Shown piece by piece: positions 1 to 7,987 of a stretch of DNA of 64,000 bases. Every line of letters starts with the position of its first letter. Position 1 is the first letter of the stretch. The position numbers and the translations under genes were made by a program. The stretch lies in contig JBCBYV010000006.1 of the NCBI GenBank assembly GCA_039815685.1, forward strand, positions 62,001-126,000. The letters run 5' to 3'. Source of the DNA: Thermohalobaculum sp039815685 (lineage in GTDB: Bacteria > Pseudomonadota > Alphaproteobacteria > Rhodobacterales > Rhodobacteraceae). Below the pieces are notes generated by a model. It was not told the origin of the DNA. It saw only the letters and a program-made list of their open reading frames with translations, and did no database searches.

Positions 1-2
1 AC

Positions 3-1058
3 GCGGGCGTCGATGCGTCCGAGGTCGGCGAGACCATTCTCGGCCAGGTGCTGACGGCGGCACAGGGCCAGAACCCCGCACGCCAGGCGCATATCCATGC
101 GGGCCTGCCGGAGGGCTCGGCCGCCTGGAGCATCAATCAGGTCTGCGGCTCGGGTCTGCGCGCCGTCGCCCTCGGCGCACAGCACATCCAGCTCGGCGAT
201 GCGGGCATCGTGGTCGCCGGCGGCATGGAGAGCATGAGCCGCTCGACCCATGCAGCCCACCTCCGCGCGGGCCAGAAGATGGGCGATCTGAGCTTCATCG
301 ACACCATGATCCGCGACGGGCTCTGGGACGCCTTCAACGGCTACCACATGGGCACGACCGCCGAGAACGTCGCCAGCCAGTGGCAGATCAGCCGCGACAT
401 GCAGGACGAATTCGCCTGTAACTCCCAGAACAAGGCGGAGGCCGCGCAGAAGGCCGGCAAGTTCAAGGACGAGATCGCCGCCGTCACCATCAGCACCCGC
501 AAGGGCGATGTGACGACCGAGGACGACGAGTACATCCGCCACGGCGCGACCATCGAGAACATGCAGAAGCTGCGCCCCGCCTTCTCGAAGGAAGGCACCG
601 TGACCGCGGGCAACGCCTCGGGCATCAACGATGGCGCGGCCGTCACGGTGCTGATGAGCGCCGAGGAAGCCGAGAAGCGCGGCATCACGCCCCTCGCCCG
701 CATCGTCAGCTACGCGACCGCCGGTGTGGACCCGAAGATCATGGGCACAGGGCCGATCCCCGCCTCCCGCCGCGCCCTCGAGCGCGCGGGCTGGAAGCCG
801 GAGGATCTGGACCTCATCGAGGCCAACGAGGCCTTCGCGGCACAGGCCATTGCAGTCAACAAGGACATGGGCTGGGACACGGACAAGGTGAACGTCAACG
901 GCGGCGCCATCGCCATCGGCCACCCGATCGGCGCCTCGGGCTGCCGCGTGCTCACCACGCTCCTGCACGAAATGCAGCGCCGCGACGCGAAGAAGGGTCT
1001 CGCCACCCTCTGCATCGGCGGCGGCATGGGCGTTGCCATGTGCGTCGAGCGCCCCTGA
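3..1058 (+). CDS. phaA: Acetyl-CoA acetyltransferase, 5' end cut by window
   Basis: Condenses two acetyl-CoA to acetoacetyl-CoA, the first step of polyhydroxybutyrate synthesis. The open frame runs off the left edge (first full codon at position 3), so about 40 N-terminal residues of the usual ~391 are missing; the GTG at 48 is internal. Visible thiolase marks are the nucleophilic Cys in INQVCGSGLRAV, the NGGAIAIGHPIGASG motif with the catalytic His, and the C-terminal CIGGGMG motif with the second Cys. The reductase gene phaB follows 119 bases downstream on the same strand, which supports a biosynthetic (PHB) rather than a degradative role. The biosynthetic assignment is inference from context; the thiolase family is certain. 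Confidence 0.95.
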   Translation, partial: AGVDASEVGETILGQVLTAAQGQNPARQAHIHAGLPEGSAAWSINQVCGSGLRAVALGAQHIQLGDAGIVVAGGMESMSRSTHAAHLRAGQKMGDLSFIDTMIRDGLWDAFNGYHMGTTAENVASQWQISRDMQDEFACNSQNKAEAAQKAGKFKDEIAAVTISTRKGDVTTEDDEYIRHGATIENMQKLRPAFSKEGTVTAGNASGINDGAAVTVLMSAEEAEKRGITPLARIVSYATAGVDPKIMGTGPIPASRRALERAGWKPEDLDLIEANEAFAAQAIAVNKDMGWDTDKVNVNGGAIAIGHPIGASGCRVLTTLLHEMQRRDAKKGLATLCIGGGMGVAMCVERP

Positions 1059-1078
1059 CGCGCCGGCAAAACCGATTT

Positions 1079-1143
1079 CGTTAGGGTGGGGTTCGACCCC
1101 ACCGTCGGCACCAACAGCGGTGGGGTGGAACCCCACCCTAACG
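1079..1143. repeat. Long near-perfect palindrome between phaA and phaB
   Basis: Two 25-base arms (1079-1103 and 1119-1143) are inverted copies with a single mismatch and a 15-base loop. Each arm contains a smaller palindrome of its own (GGTGGGGTTCGACCCCACC in the left arm). The form is that of a REP-like intergenic palindrome rather than a plain terminator, since no T-run follows. It sits inside the phaA-phaB transcript and could slow 3' decay or tune phaB expression. Confidence 0.85.
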
Positions 1144-1177
1144 CCAACTCACAGAGAAGACCCAGGAGGAGGAAACG

Positions 1178-1900
1178 ATGGGACGAGTAGCAATCGTCAC
1201 CGGCGGCTCGCGCGGCATCGGTGCGGCGATCTCGAAGGCGCTGAAGGAAGCCGGGCACGACGTCGCCGCCACCTATGGCGGCAATGACGAGGCGGCCTCG
1301 AAGTTCACGGCCGAGACCGGCATCAAGACCTACAAGTGGTCCGTCGCCGATTACGAGGCCTGCAAGACGGGGATCGCGGCGGTCGAGGCCGATCTCGGGC
1401 CCGTCGGCATCCTGATCAACAACGCCGGCATCACGCGCGATGCACCTTTCCACAAGATGACGCCCGAGCAGTGGGGCGAGGTCATCGACACCAACCTCAC
1501 CGGCGTCTTCAACATGACCCACAATGTCTGGAACGGGATGCGCGACCGCGCCTTCGGCCGCATCGTGACGATCTCCTCAGTGAACGGTCAGAAGGGGCAG
1601 TTCGCCCAGGCCAACTACTCCGCCTCCAAGGCCGGCGATATCGGCTTCTCCCGCGCGCTGGCGCAGGAGGGGGCGCGCAAGAACATCACCGTCAACGTGG
1701 TCGCGCCCGGCTATATCGCGACGGACATGGTCATGGCGGTACCCGAGAAGGTGCGCGAGAGCATCATCGCGCAGATCCCCGTAGGCCGCCTTGGCGAGGC
1801 GGATGAGATCGCGCGCTGCGTGGCCTTCCTCGCCTCGGATGAAGCCGGCTTCATCACGGGCTCGACCATCAGCGCGAATGGCGGCCAGTTCTTCAGCTAA
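1178..1900 (+). CDS. phaB: Acetoacetyl-CoA reductase
   Basis: NADPH-dependent short-chain dehydrogenase that reduces acetoacetyl-CoA to (R)-3-hydroxybutyryl-CoA, the PHB monomer. 240 residues, the normal length. The Rossmann motif TGGSRGIG lies at the N-terminus, NNAGITRD near residue 87, and the catalytic Ser and YSASK (Tyr-x3-Lys) near residues 138-155. A strong AGGAGGAGG ribosome site stands 5-6 bases before the ATG. It follows phaA, with a class III PHA synthase 11 kb away (12859-14789). A GC-rich hairpin directly behind the stop codon probably ends the transcript. Confidence 0.96.
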   Translation: MGRVAIVTGGSRGIGAAISKALKEAGHDVAATYGGNDEAASKFTAETGIKTYKWSVADYEACKTGIAAVEADLGPVGILINNAGITRDAPFHKMTPEQWGEVIDTNLTGVFNMTHNVWNGMRDRAFGRIVTISSVNGQKGQFAQANYSASKAGDIGFSRALAQEGARKNITVNVVAPGYIATDMVMAVPEKVRESIIAQIPVGRLGEADEIARCVAFLASDEAGFITGSTISANGGQFFS

Positions 1901-1920
1901 AGGCCGCTCTTCTACTGAGA

Positions 1921-1949
1921 ACGGCCGCCCGGGATCCCCGGGCGGCCGT
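1921..1949. terminator. Hairpin terminator behind phaB
   Basis: Perfect 13-base arms (1921-1933 and 1937-1949) with a 3-base loop, 20 bases after the phaB stop codon. The T-run is weak (CTTCC). It also lies at the 3' end of the convergent small gene at 1980-2144, so it may serve both strands. Confidence 0.7.
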
Positions 1950-1979
1950 CTTCCGTCTGAACCAAGACCTGGCCGCAGC

Positions 1980-2144
1980 TCAGGCTGCCCGGCCCCGCTG
2001 CGCCGGACCCTGGGCCGGTGCTGCCTGGAAGAGCGCGCGCAGGCCGTTCCAGAGCACGGCGCCAAGCCGGCGCGTCTCCGCCGCCCGCAGCTCATGTGCG
2101 CGCCGGAAATAGGCCTGATATTCGGTCTGAAGCGACTCGTTCAT
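1980..2144 (-). CDS. Small protein of 54 residues, unknown function
   Basis: A short open frame starting MNESLQTEYQAYFRRAHELR and ending with a Pro/Gln/Arg-rich tail. An AAGGAG ribosome site lies 6 bases before the ATG, which is the main evidence that it is real. The first 40 residues are amphipathic and could form one helix with Arg and Leu spaced along it; the sequence resembles the small DUF1127-like proteins of Rhodobacterales only in size and charge. It converges on phaB and is divergent from the LysR gene at 2257, with about 110 bases of shared upstream DNA. I do not recognise the family. Confidence 0.65.
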   Translation of the reverse strand: MNESLQTEYQAYFRRAHELRAAETRRLGAVLWNGLRALFQAAPAQGPAQRGRAA

Positions 2145-2256
2145 AACAGTCTCCTTTCACATCGGGAGCATGTCCCCCGTTGAAAGCAAAGATGGCGCTT
2201 GAGCTTTCCGCCGGCAAACGAGTATTGCTTGGTCTTCACATAAGGAGATTTTAAGC

Positions 2257-3198
2257 GTGCAAACCCGCTTGCCGCCATTGACGGCGCTGCGCGCCTTCGA
2301 GGCCGCGGCGAGACATATGAGTTTCGCCAAGGCGGCCGAGGAGCTGCACGTGACCCCGGCTGCCCTCAGCTACCAGATAAAGAGCCTCGAGGAGCATCTT
2401 GAGATCGAGCTCTTCCGCCGCCTCAACCGCGCCGTGGAGCTGACCGAGGCGGGTCGGGCGCTCGCACCCCATGCCGCCAACGGCTTCGCCGCGCTGGCGG
2501 AAGGCGTGCGCGCGGTCGAGCGGCTGAAGGGCGGCACGGCGCTGTCGGTGACGGCGGGCCCCGCCTTCACCGCGAAATGGCTTGCCCCGCGCTTCTTCCG
2601 GTTCGCAAGCGCGCATCCCGAGATCGAGCTCCGCTTCATCGCCTCGCTCCGGACGCTGGATTTCGACCGGGACGGGGTGGACGTGGCCATCCGCTTCATC
2701 CTGAGCCGCCCCGCAGAGTTCTATAGCGAGACGCTCTGCCACGAATTCGTCGTGCCCGTCGCGGCACCAGAGGTTGCGGAGCAGCTGAAGGAGCCAGCGG
2801 ATTTCCTGCGCGTGCCGCTCTTTCATGACGACAGCATCAAGTTCCTGCTGCCCGCCCTCGACTGGACGGCGTGGTTCGAGGCAGCCGGTCTAGGACCCGT
2901 GCCGGAGGCACGCCGCGGGCCACGCTTCTCGAACGCAGATCACGCGATCGACGGCGCGATGGAAGGGGGCGGCGTGGCGCTCGCCCGCGGCAGCCTGGCG
3001 GAGCGGGACGTGACGGCGGGCCGTCTCGTGATACCGCTGCCGCTAGGCCTGTCGCTCGGGGGTCAGTTCTGCTTTGTCTGCAAGTCCGGGATGGAGCGGG
3101 ACCGGCGCGTGGCGACCTTCCTCGCGTGGTTGCGCGAGGAGGTGCAGGCGGTCGATGCACTGAGCGCGCGGCTCACGCTCCACCCCCTGCCCGCGTGA
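2257..3198 (+). CDS. LysR-family transcriptional regulator, GcvA-like
   Basis: DNA-binding regulator of 313 residues. The N-terminal winged helix-turn-helix (residues 5-65) has the standard LTALRAFEAAARHMSFAKAA start and the AALSYQIKSLEE recognition helix; residues 90-300 form the periplasmic-binding-like effector domain. The start is GTG at 2257, chosen because AAGGAG at 2241-2246 is suitably placed and the sequence aligns with the family from residue 2. It is divergent from the 54-residue gene and followed after 60 bases by the amidotransferase gene, so either neighbour could be a target. The effector is unknown. Confidence 0.93.
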   Translation: MQTRLPPLTALRAFEAAARHMSFAKAAEELHVTPAALSYQIKSLEEHLEIELFRRLNRAVELTEAGRALAPHAANGFAALAEGVRAVERLKGGTALSVTAGPAFTAKWLAPRFFRFASAHPEIELRFIASLRTLDFDRDGVDVAIRFILSRPAEFYSETLCHEFVVPVAAPEVAEQLKEPADFLRVPLFHDDSIKFLLPALDWTAWFEAAGLGPVPEARRGPRFSNADHAIDGAMEGGGVALARGSLAERDVTAGRLVIPLPLGLSLGGQFCFVCKSGMERDRRVATFLAWLREEVQAVDALSARLTLHPLPA

Positions 3199-3258
3199 GG
3201 GCGCTTTGCGGCGGGGTGGCGGTGCCCTATGTGATGCGGCTGGCGAAGGAGGGATCGG

Positions 3259-4014
3259 ATGCGGATCGGCGTGCTTCAGACCGGCAAGGTCAACGACAAG
3301 CTGCGGGACGCCTATGGCGAGTACCCGCCGATGATGGCCGCGCTCTTCGATCAGGCGGCCCCGGATTTCGCGTTCGACACCTGGGCCGTGGTGGATGGCG
3401 AGTTCCCCCCCTCGGCCGATGCTGCGGATGCCTGGCTCGTTACCGGCTCGCGGCATGGGGTCTATGACGACCTGCCCTGGATCGACCGGTTGAAGACCTT
3501 CCTGCTCGAGGCGCGGGCCGCGCGACGGCCGATCCTCGGCATCTGCTTCGGGCATCAGCTGGTGGCGGAGGCCTTCGGTGGGCGCGCCGTGAAATCCGAC
3601 CGTGGCTGGGGCCTCGGCCTCAGCGAGTACCGGGTCATCGCGCGGCCAGGCTGGATGGCCGATGCTGGGGAGGCAATGGTGCTGAACGCGATCCATCAGG
3701 ACCAGGTCGTCGGCCTCGCGCCGGATGCCACGGTGCTGGCGGAGAGCACCCACTGCCCCTATGCGATGCTCGCCTATGGCGATGCGGAGACGCCCGATGC
3801 GGTGACGATCCAGCCGCACCCCGAATGCGCACCGGACTACACCTCGGATATCGCAGTGATCCTGGGCGCCGATGGGCGCGCACCGGCGGAGGTCGCAGCG
3901 GCAGCAGAGGCGGCGACCGGCCGCGATCCAGCCCTCACCCCCTCGGCCCGCGACTTCGCCCGCTGGGCCGCCGCCTTCTTGCGCCAGGCGAAGGCGAGGG
4001 CCGAGGCCGCGTAG
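3259..4014 (+). CDS. Type 1 glutamine amidotransferase (class I GATase)
   Basis: Free-standing class I glutaminase-type domain of 251 residues. The nucleophilic Cys96 lies in GICFGHQ, and the His-Glu pair of the triad in QPHPE near residue 190. It resembles the GuaA N-terminal domain and the YfeJ-like group, which act on unknown acceptors or as gamma-glutamyl hydrolases. The ATG is preceded by GAAGGAGGG. The last ~50 residues are Ala/Glu-rich and may form a helix outside the catalytic fold. No synthetase partner is adjacent, so the acceptor cannot be named. Confidence 0.88.
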   Translation: MRIGVLQTGKVNDKLRDAYGEYPPMMAALFDQAAPDFAFDTWAVVDGEFPPSADAADAWLVTGSRHGVYDDLPWIDRLKTFLLEARAARRPILGICFGHQLVAEAFGGRAVKSDRGWGLGLSEYRVIARPGWMADAGEAMVLNAIHQDQVVGLAPDATVLAESTHCPYAMLAYGDAETPDAVTIQPHPECAPDYTSDIAVILGADGRAPAEVAAAAEAATGRDPALTPSARDFARWAAAFLRQAKARAEAA

Positions 4015-4635
4015 GCGCGGCTCCGCGCAGGACGGCCCCCGGCCCCACCCACATCCAGTCTACTCCGGGGAAAAGAACATATAATGAACAACTGCGTTGC
4101 AACGCGCCTACCGGCGGCGCGTTGCCGCCGTCGCTTGCAATGACCGGGGGACACTTATCGTTGGACCGAGACGGAAAAGACCGTTCGAGGTCATCCCCGG
4201 GCTTGGTTCGAGGGTCCAGGAAGCCGCTCAGTTCCGATCGTCTGGCGATGGTTTGGATTGCCGGATCGAGTCCGGCAATGACGGCACCGGGTGTCTCGGC
4301 CACACTACTCGTGCTGCCACGGTGCTCGCGGAGAAGGTAGCTATCCGGCGGGGCGATCCGTCACATCGAAAGCCTGCTATCGAGAGGCTCGGTGCCGGGA
4401 ACGACTGGCATGCCCATCTGCCGCCGCCTAGAGGCTCACGCCTCGCCGTGCTTTGCCGGGCGGCTCGGTCGCAGCACCCCCGCAGCATCGCAGTGGCGTC
4501 CCGATGGCGTCTAAGTGAGGTGCCCGGGCGCCTGCAAGGCCTGTGGGCGACTGGGGGGTTTTGGTCAGCCGGGGCTTCGGCGGATACCGGATCTCACCGA
4601 GGAGGGGAGCCGATACCCGCCAAAGGACGACGGGG
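4015..4635. other. 621-base region without a gene; stem-loop and repeat
   Basis: No convincing coding frame on either strand between the amidotransferase and the DUF302 gene (their 3' ends face each other). It contains a perfect 10-base stem (4099-4108 with 4116-4125, GCAACGCGCC arm) and one copy of a dispersed intergenic repeat (4190-4284, listed separately). The remaining ~350 bases show nothing I can interpret. Confidence 0.6.
4190..4284 (+). repeat. Dispersed intergenic repeat, copy A
   Basis: About 95 bases beginning GTCATCCCCGGGCTTG and ending GATCGAGTCCGGCAATGACGG. A closely related element lies on the other strand at 28684-28780, with diverged or partial copies at 28849-28921 and 17842-17880. 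In this copy the first hairpin is degenerate (CCCCGGG no longer pairs fully) while the second one (TTGCCGGA...TCCGGCAA) is intact. Such elements are common in alphaproteobacterial intergenic DNA. Confidence 0.75.
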
Positions 4636-5106
4636 TCACTCAGCCGCCGCCGCGGCCCCCGTCAGCTTGCCGAGCGCGCCGGTCATCTTGACGATGGACG
4701 GGTGGTCGGCTGGCACGCCATGTGCGGCGGCGAGGTCGGCGGGGTCATGATAGACCATCACCGTTCCATCCGGCCCGTCATAGGCCAGCACGCGCATCGG
4801 CAGATCGAGCCCTGCCGTCGGCGACGCCACCATCACCGGGGTGCCGAGCTTGGGATTGCCGAAGATCAGGAGCTGGCTCGCGCCGATAGGCTGCTCCACG
4901 CGCTCCGCACCCGCCCCGTGATCCACGCGGGCGAAGACCGTGGCGCCGGCCTTCTCGAGGGCGGCCGCCAGGCGGTCCAGGGTCACGCTCACGCTGTGCG
5001 GGCTCTCCACCGTCACCATGCCCGCGGTGGCGGGAAGGGCTGCGAGGCAGAGGCCGAGGGCCGCGATCGGCCCTGCGATGCGGCGGGAAAGGGGGGCAGT
5101 CATCAT
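4636..5106 (-). CDS. DUF302 family protein, exported
   Basis: 156 residues with a signal peptide (residues 1-29, cut near ALPATAG) followed by one DUF302 domain, recognisable from the FARVDHGAGAE and LLIFGNPKLGTPVM segments and the YDGPDGTVMVYHDP stretch. DUF302 proteins are dimeric, mostly periplasmic and of unclear function, often near sulfur or stress genes. A GGAGGAG site precedes two adjacent ATG codons (5106 and 5103); either could start. A terminator of the upstream YdcH gene separates it from that gene, so it is probably transcribed alone. Confidence 0.88.
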   Translation of the reverse strand: MMTAPLSRRIAGPIAALGLCLAALPATAGMVTVESPHSVSVTLDRLAAALEKAGATVFARVDHGAGAERVEQPIGASQLLIFGNPKLGTPVMVASPTAGLDLPMRVLAYDGPDGTVMVYHDPADLAAAHGVPADHPSIVKMTGALGKLTGAAAAAE

Positions 5107-5177
5107 GGGATCTCCTCCGGGGGTTCGGACCCAATGGTCCGCAGCGGAGGATAGGGCGCCCGCGCGCGCAGGCGAAG

Positions 5178-5203
5178 CGAAAAACCCGCGCCAGGGCGCG
5201 GGC
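5178..5203 (-). terminator. Rho-independent terminator of the YdcH gene
   Basis: On the minus strand an 8-base GC stem (5185-5192 with 5195-5202) is followed at once by TTTTTCG. It begins 8 bases after the stop codon of the small gene at 5211-5381. This is one of the clearest intrinsic terminators in the window. Confidence 0.8.
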
Positions 5204-5210
5204 TCGCAGA

Positions 5211-5381
5211 TCAGTGAGCGGTGGAGAGCCGCGTAATCTCGTCCTTTAACTCAAGCTTTCGTCGCTTCATCACTTTTATCTCAAGCGCATCGGAAGCAGG
5301 TTGTCGCTGCTCCACCTCGATCTGCCTGGAAAGGGCTTCGTGCTTGCGGCGCAGTTCGGTGATCCGCGAGCTCAGAGACAT
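5211..5381 (-). CDS. YdcH/DUF465 family small protein
   Basis: 56 residues, MSLSSRITELRRKHEALSRQ at the start and a Lys/Arg-rich middle, all predicted helix. This matches DUF465 (YdcH), short coiled-coil proteins common in alphaproteobacteria, function unknown. Two in-frame ATG codons exist (5387 and 5381). The AGGAGG site abuts the first with no spacing and lies 6 bases before the second, so 5381 is the likely start. A strong terminator follows directly. Confidence 0.88.
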   Translation of the reverse strand: MSLSSRITELRRKHEALSRQIEVEQRQPASDALEIKVMKRRKLELKDEITRLSTAH

Positions 5382-5574
5382 AGGCATCCTCCTGTTGCAC
5401 GATCCATATACGTAGTGAAGCAGGAGGCCGAAGAACTGTCACGCCTTTGTTAAAAACCGTTGCGGCAGCTCGGTTTACCCACAGAAAGTGAGGGTTCTCC
5501 ACAAGCATCTGTGGAAGACTCAGTCGCAATTGGCTCAAACTCGACAACTGGGGCGGTGATATCCTCACCGCGCC

Positions 5575-6771
5575 TCAACCGATGGGTAGCGCCCTCTCGA
5601 CGAGGCCGGACCAGAAGGCGACACCGGCCGGCAGCGCGCTGTCGTCGAAATCATAGCCGGGATGATGCAGCGGCTTGCTCTCCCCGTTGCCGATCAGCAC
5701 GTAGCAACCCGGCACCTCGCGGGCCATGAAGGAGAAATCCTCGCCCCCCATGGTCGGCGGGTGCCCGCGCGTGATCGTCGCATCGCCGAAAATGTCCCGC
5801 ATCGCGGCCTCGGTGAAGTCCGTCGCCTCCACATCGTTCACCGTCGCGGGATAGGGACAGGCACCGCGCTTCAGCCCGACATCGACACCGAAGGTCTCGC
5901 CGATATGGCCGCAGATACGCGTCATCTCGGCGGCGATGATGCCCTGCACCTCCTCGCTGAAGCAGCGGGTCGTGCCGCAGATCTCCGCGCGGTCCGGGAT
6001 CACGTTATGGGCGTGGCCCGCAGTGAACCGCGTGACGCTCACCACCGCCGGCTCGAGCGGGGGGACCGCGCGGCTCACGATGGACTGGAGCGCCTGCACC
6101 ATCGCAGCACCCGCCACGATGGGATCGCGCGTCGAGCTCGGAAAGGCGGCGTGCCCGCCTTCGGCCTTGATCGTGGTCGTGAACTCGTCGGCCGCCGCAA
6201 AGACGGGCCCGTCAGAGAGCGCGAAATGACCGGCGGGCAGGCCCGGCCAGTTATGCATCCCGAAGACGCGGGAGACGGGAAAGCGCTCGAAGAGCCCGTC
6301 CTTGATCATCGCGTCCGCCCCGGCGCCGCCTTCCTCGGCGGGCTGGAAACAGAAATAGACCGTACCCTCGAAATTCCGCGTCTCGGCCAGCCGCTTGGCG
6401 GCTCCGAGGAGCATGATCGTATGCCCGTCATGGCCGCAGGCATGCATCTTGCCCGGGGTCTCGGAGGCATAGGCCGCCCCGGTCGCCTCCTCGATGGGCA
6501 GCGCGTCCATATCGGCGCGCAGCATGATGGCCGGGCCGTTCTCGCCCTTCGACCCTGAACGCCCGTGCAGCACGCCGACAAGGCCCGTGCCACCCATCCC
6601 CGTCTCGACCGCGTCGAAGCCGAACGCCCGCAACCGCTCCGCCACGATGCCCGAAGTCCGGTGCTCTTCGTAGCCGAGCTCAGGATGGCGGTGCAGGTCC
6701 TGTCGCCACTCGGCAAGCTCATCCGCCATGGCCGCGATGGCGTTGGCGACGGGCACGGTGGGGGCGTTCAT
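5575..6771 (-). CDS. M20 family amidohydrolase (hippurate hydrolase-like)
   Basis: Metal-dependent hydrolase of N-acyl or amide bonds, 398 residues, M20D subfamily. Metal and catalytic marks are MHACGHDGH near residue 105, QPAEEGGAGA near 145, the GMHNWPGLP loop, and GGEDFSFM near 355; the dimerisation domain lies between about 190 and 310. Cytoplasmic (no signal peptide). Last gene of a minus-strand operon: its ATG overlaps the stop codon of the methyltransferase gene (ATGA). Members act on hippurate, N-acetyl amino acids or indole-acetyl conjugates; the substrate here is not determinable. Confidence 0.92.
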   Translation of the reverse strand: MNAPTVPVANAIAAMADELAEWRQDLHRHPELGYEEHRTSGIVAERLRAFGFDAVETGMGGTGLVGVLHGRSGSKGENGPAIMLRADMDALPIEEATGAAYASETPGKMHACGHDGHTIMLLGAAKRLAETRNFEGTVYFCFQPAEEGGAGADAMIKDGLFERFPVSRVFGMHNWPGLPAGHFALSDGPVFAAADEFTTTIKAEGGHAAFPSSTRDPIVAGAAMVQALQSIVSRAVPPLEPAVVSVTRFTAGHAHNVIPDRAEICGTTRCFSEEVQGIIAAEMTRICGHIGETFGVDVGLKRGACPYPATVNDVEATDFTEAAMRDIFGDATITRGHPPTMGGEDFSFMAREVPGCYVLIGNGESKPLHHPGYDFDDSALPAGVAFWSGLVERALPIG

Positions 6772-7616
6772 CGGCGATCCTCGCTAAGGCTGAGCGCCCC
6801 GCCATCGCGCAAAACGGCGCGGGCCTCGGGCGTGAAGTCGTCTCCGTCGGCAACATGGACGGCACCCGCATGCAGGACAAGGGGCGCGAGCAGGCGGAAG
6901 GGCGAGGCGACCTGCGTGCGCGCCGTCACGATAACGCGACCCGCCGGCCGGCCGGCGCGAGGGGCAAGCGGCAGAACGCGGATCTCGCCCGCCGGACCGT
7001 GCAAGGCCGTCACGATCTCCGGCAGCCGTTCTGCGAGATGGATGAGCGTGATCCGTCCCCGGGGTTTCGCGCGCTTGAGGGCGGCGCTCAGCCACATCGC
7101 GAGATCCGCGCCCTCCACCCCCTGCTCGCGATGCGCCCGGTCCCGTGCTGCCACAGGGCTCGCGGGCCCATGCGCATGAAAGGGCGGGTTCAGGATCACA
7201 TGGTCGAAGCGCCGCTGGCGGAGCGTGGGCGGCATGGCCATAACATCGCCCGGCATGGCATCGATGGCCGCACCGGCGCGGGCCGCGTTGAGCCGGGCCA
7301 GCGCGATATAGCCGGGCTCGACCTCCAGTCCCGTGACGGCGATCCCCAGAACCCGGTGCGCGAGGCAGAGGCTGGCGGCACCAGCACCAAGGCCGAGTTC
7401 CAGCACGGTCTCTCCCCGAGCTGCCGGCACGGCCGCGGCCAGCAGCACGGGGTCGGTCGCGGCACGATATCCGGCGATGGGCTGGAGGAGACGCACCCGG
7501 CCGCCCAGAAGCCTGTCCTCGCTCACGGGTCCGAGCAGCCCCTCCGCCTCACCCAACAGCGTGCCGAGGCCCGGATCGACGGCGATGTCCTGCCGAAAGC
7601 CCGCCTCGGTGGTCAT
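6768..7616 (-). CDS. tRNA1(Val)-type adenine N6-methyltransferase family protein
   Basis: Class I SAM-dependent methyltransferase of 282 residues. The SAM loop ELGLGAGAASL lies near residue 72, and the NPPF motif near residue 142 marks an adenine- or glutamine-N methyltransferase; the arrangement matches the TrmN6/YfiC family that makes m6A37 in tRNA. About 55 N-terminal residues with the GGRVRLLQP start precede the core, as is usual in alphaproteobacterial members. It lies 18 bases behind the DUF2007 gene and overlaps the amidohydrolase gene by four bases, so the three are co-transcribed. Confidence 0.85.
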   Translation of the reverse strand: MTTEAGFRQDIAVDPGLGTLLGEAEGLLGPVSEDRLLGGRVRLLQPIAGYRAATDPVLLAAAVPAARGETVLELGLGAGAASLCLAHRVLGIAVTGLEVEPGYIALARLNAARAGAAIDAMPGDVMAMPPTLRQRRFDHVILNPPFHAHGPASPVAARDRAHREQGVEGADLAMWLSAALKRAKPRGRITLIHLAERLPEIVTALHGPAGEIRVLPLAPRAGRPAGRVIVTARTQVASPFRLLAPLVLHAGAVHVADGDDFTPEARAVLRDGGALSLSEDRR

Positions 7617-7634
7617 GTCGCGCTCCGGGAGCCG

Positions 7635-7901
7635 TTAACGATCGCGATCGGTGGCGCTCTCGGGATGACCACCGTGGTCACCGCCACCACCCGTCGGCTC
7701 GATTCCGTTGTCGATGAGGACGATCCGCGCCCGCCACAGGTCCTTGCGCCAGACCATGATGCGGCGTGGGAACGCACCGATGGAGCCCTCCACGATGCTC
7801 ATGTTGCTGTCGAATACCACGCAGTCTATATCCTCGCCGGAGAGGAGCGCCTCGACGAAGGGAACGGTGGCCGGATCGGTAGTCCGCAGCAGCTCTTCCA
7901 T
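7635..7901 (-). CDS. DUF2007 domain protein
   Basis: 88 residues. Residues 1-70 match the DUF2007 fold (MEELLRTTDPATVPFVEALL start, ferredoxin-like), also called putative signal transducing protein. The tail is Gly/His/Asp-rich. First gene of the operon with the methyltransferase and amidohydrolase, and divergent from the prenyl synthase gene with 86 bases between the starts. This DUF2007-methyltransferase-polyprenyl synthase neighbourhood is typical of Rhodobacterales. Confidence 0.88.
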   Translation of the reverse strand: MEELLRTTDPATVPFVEALLSGEDIDCVVFDSNMSIVEGSIGAFPRRIMVWRKDLWRARIVLIDNGIEPTGGGGDHGGHPESATDRDR

Positions 7902-7987
7902 GAGCCAGAGGCCTAGAACACATCCCCAGCCTCCGTCGAGGCCTCATCGTCTGGGGCCGGCGGGGCAGCGCTAAAGGACGCCGTCGC

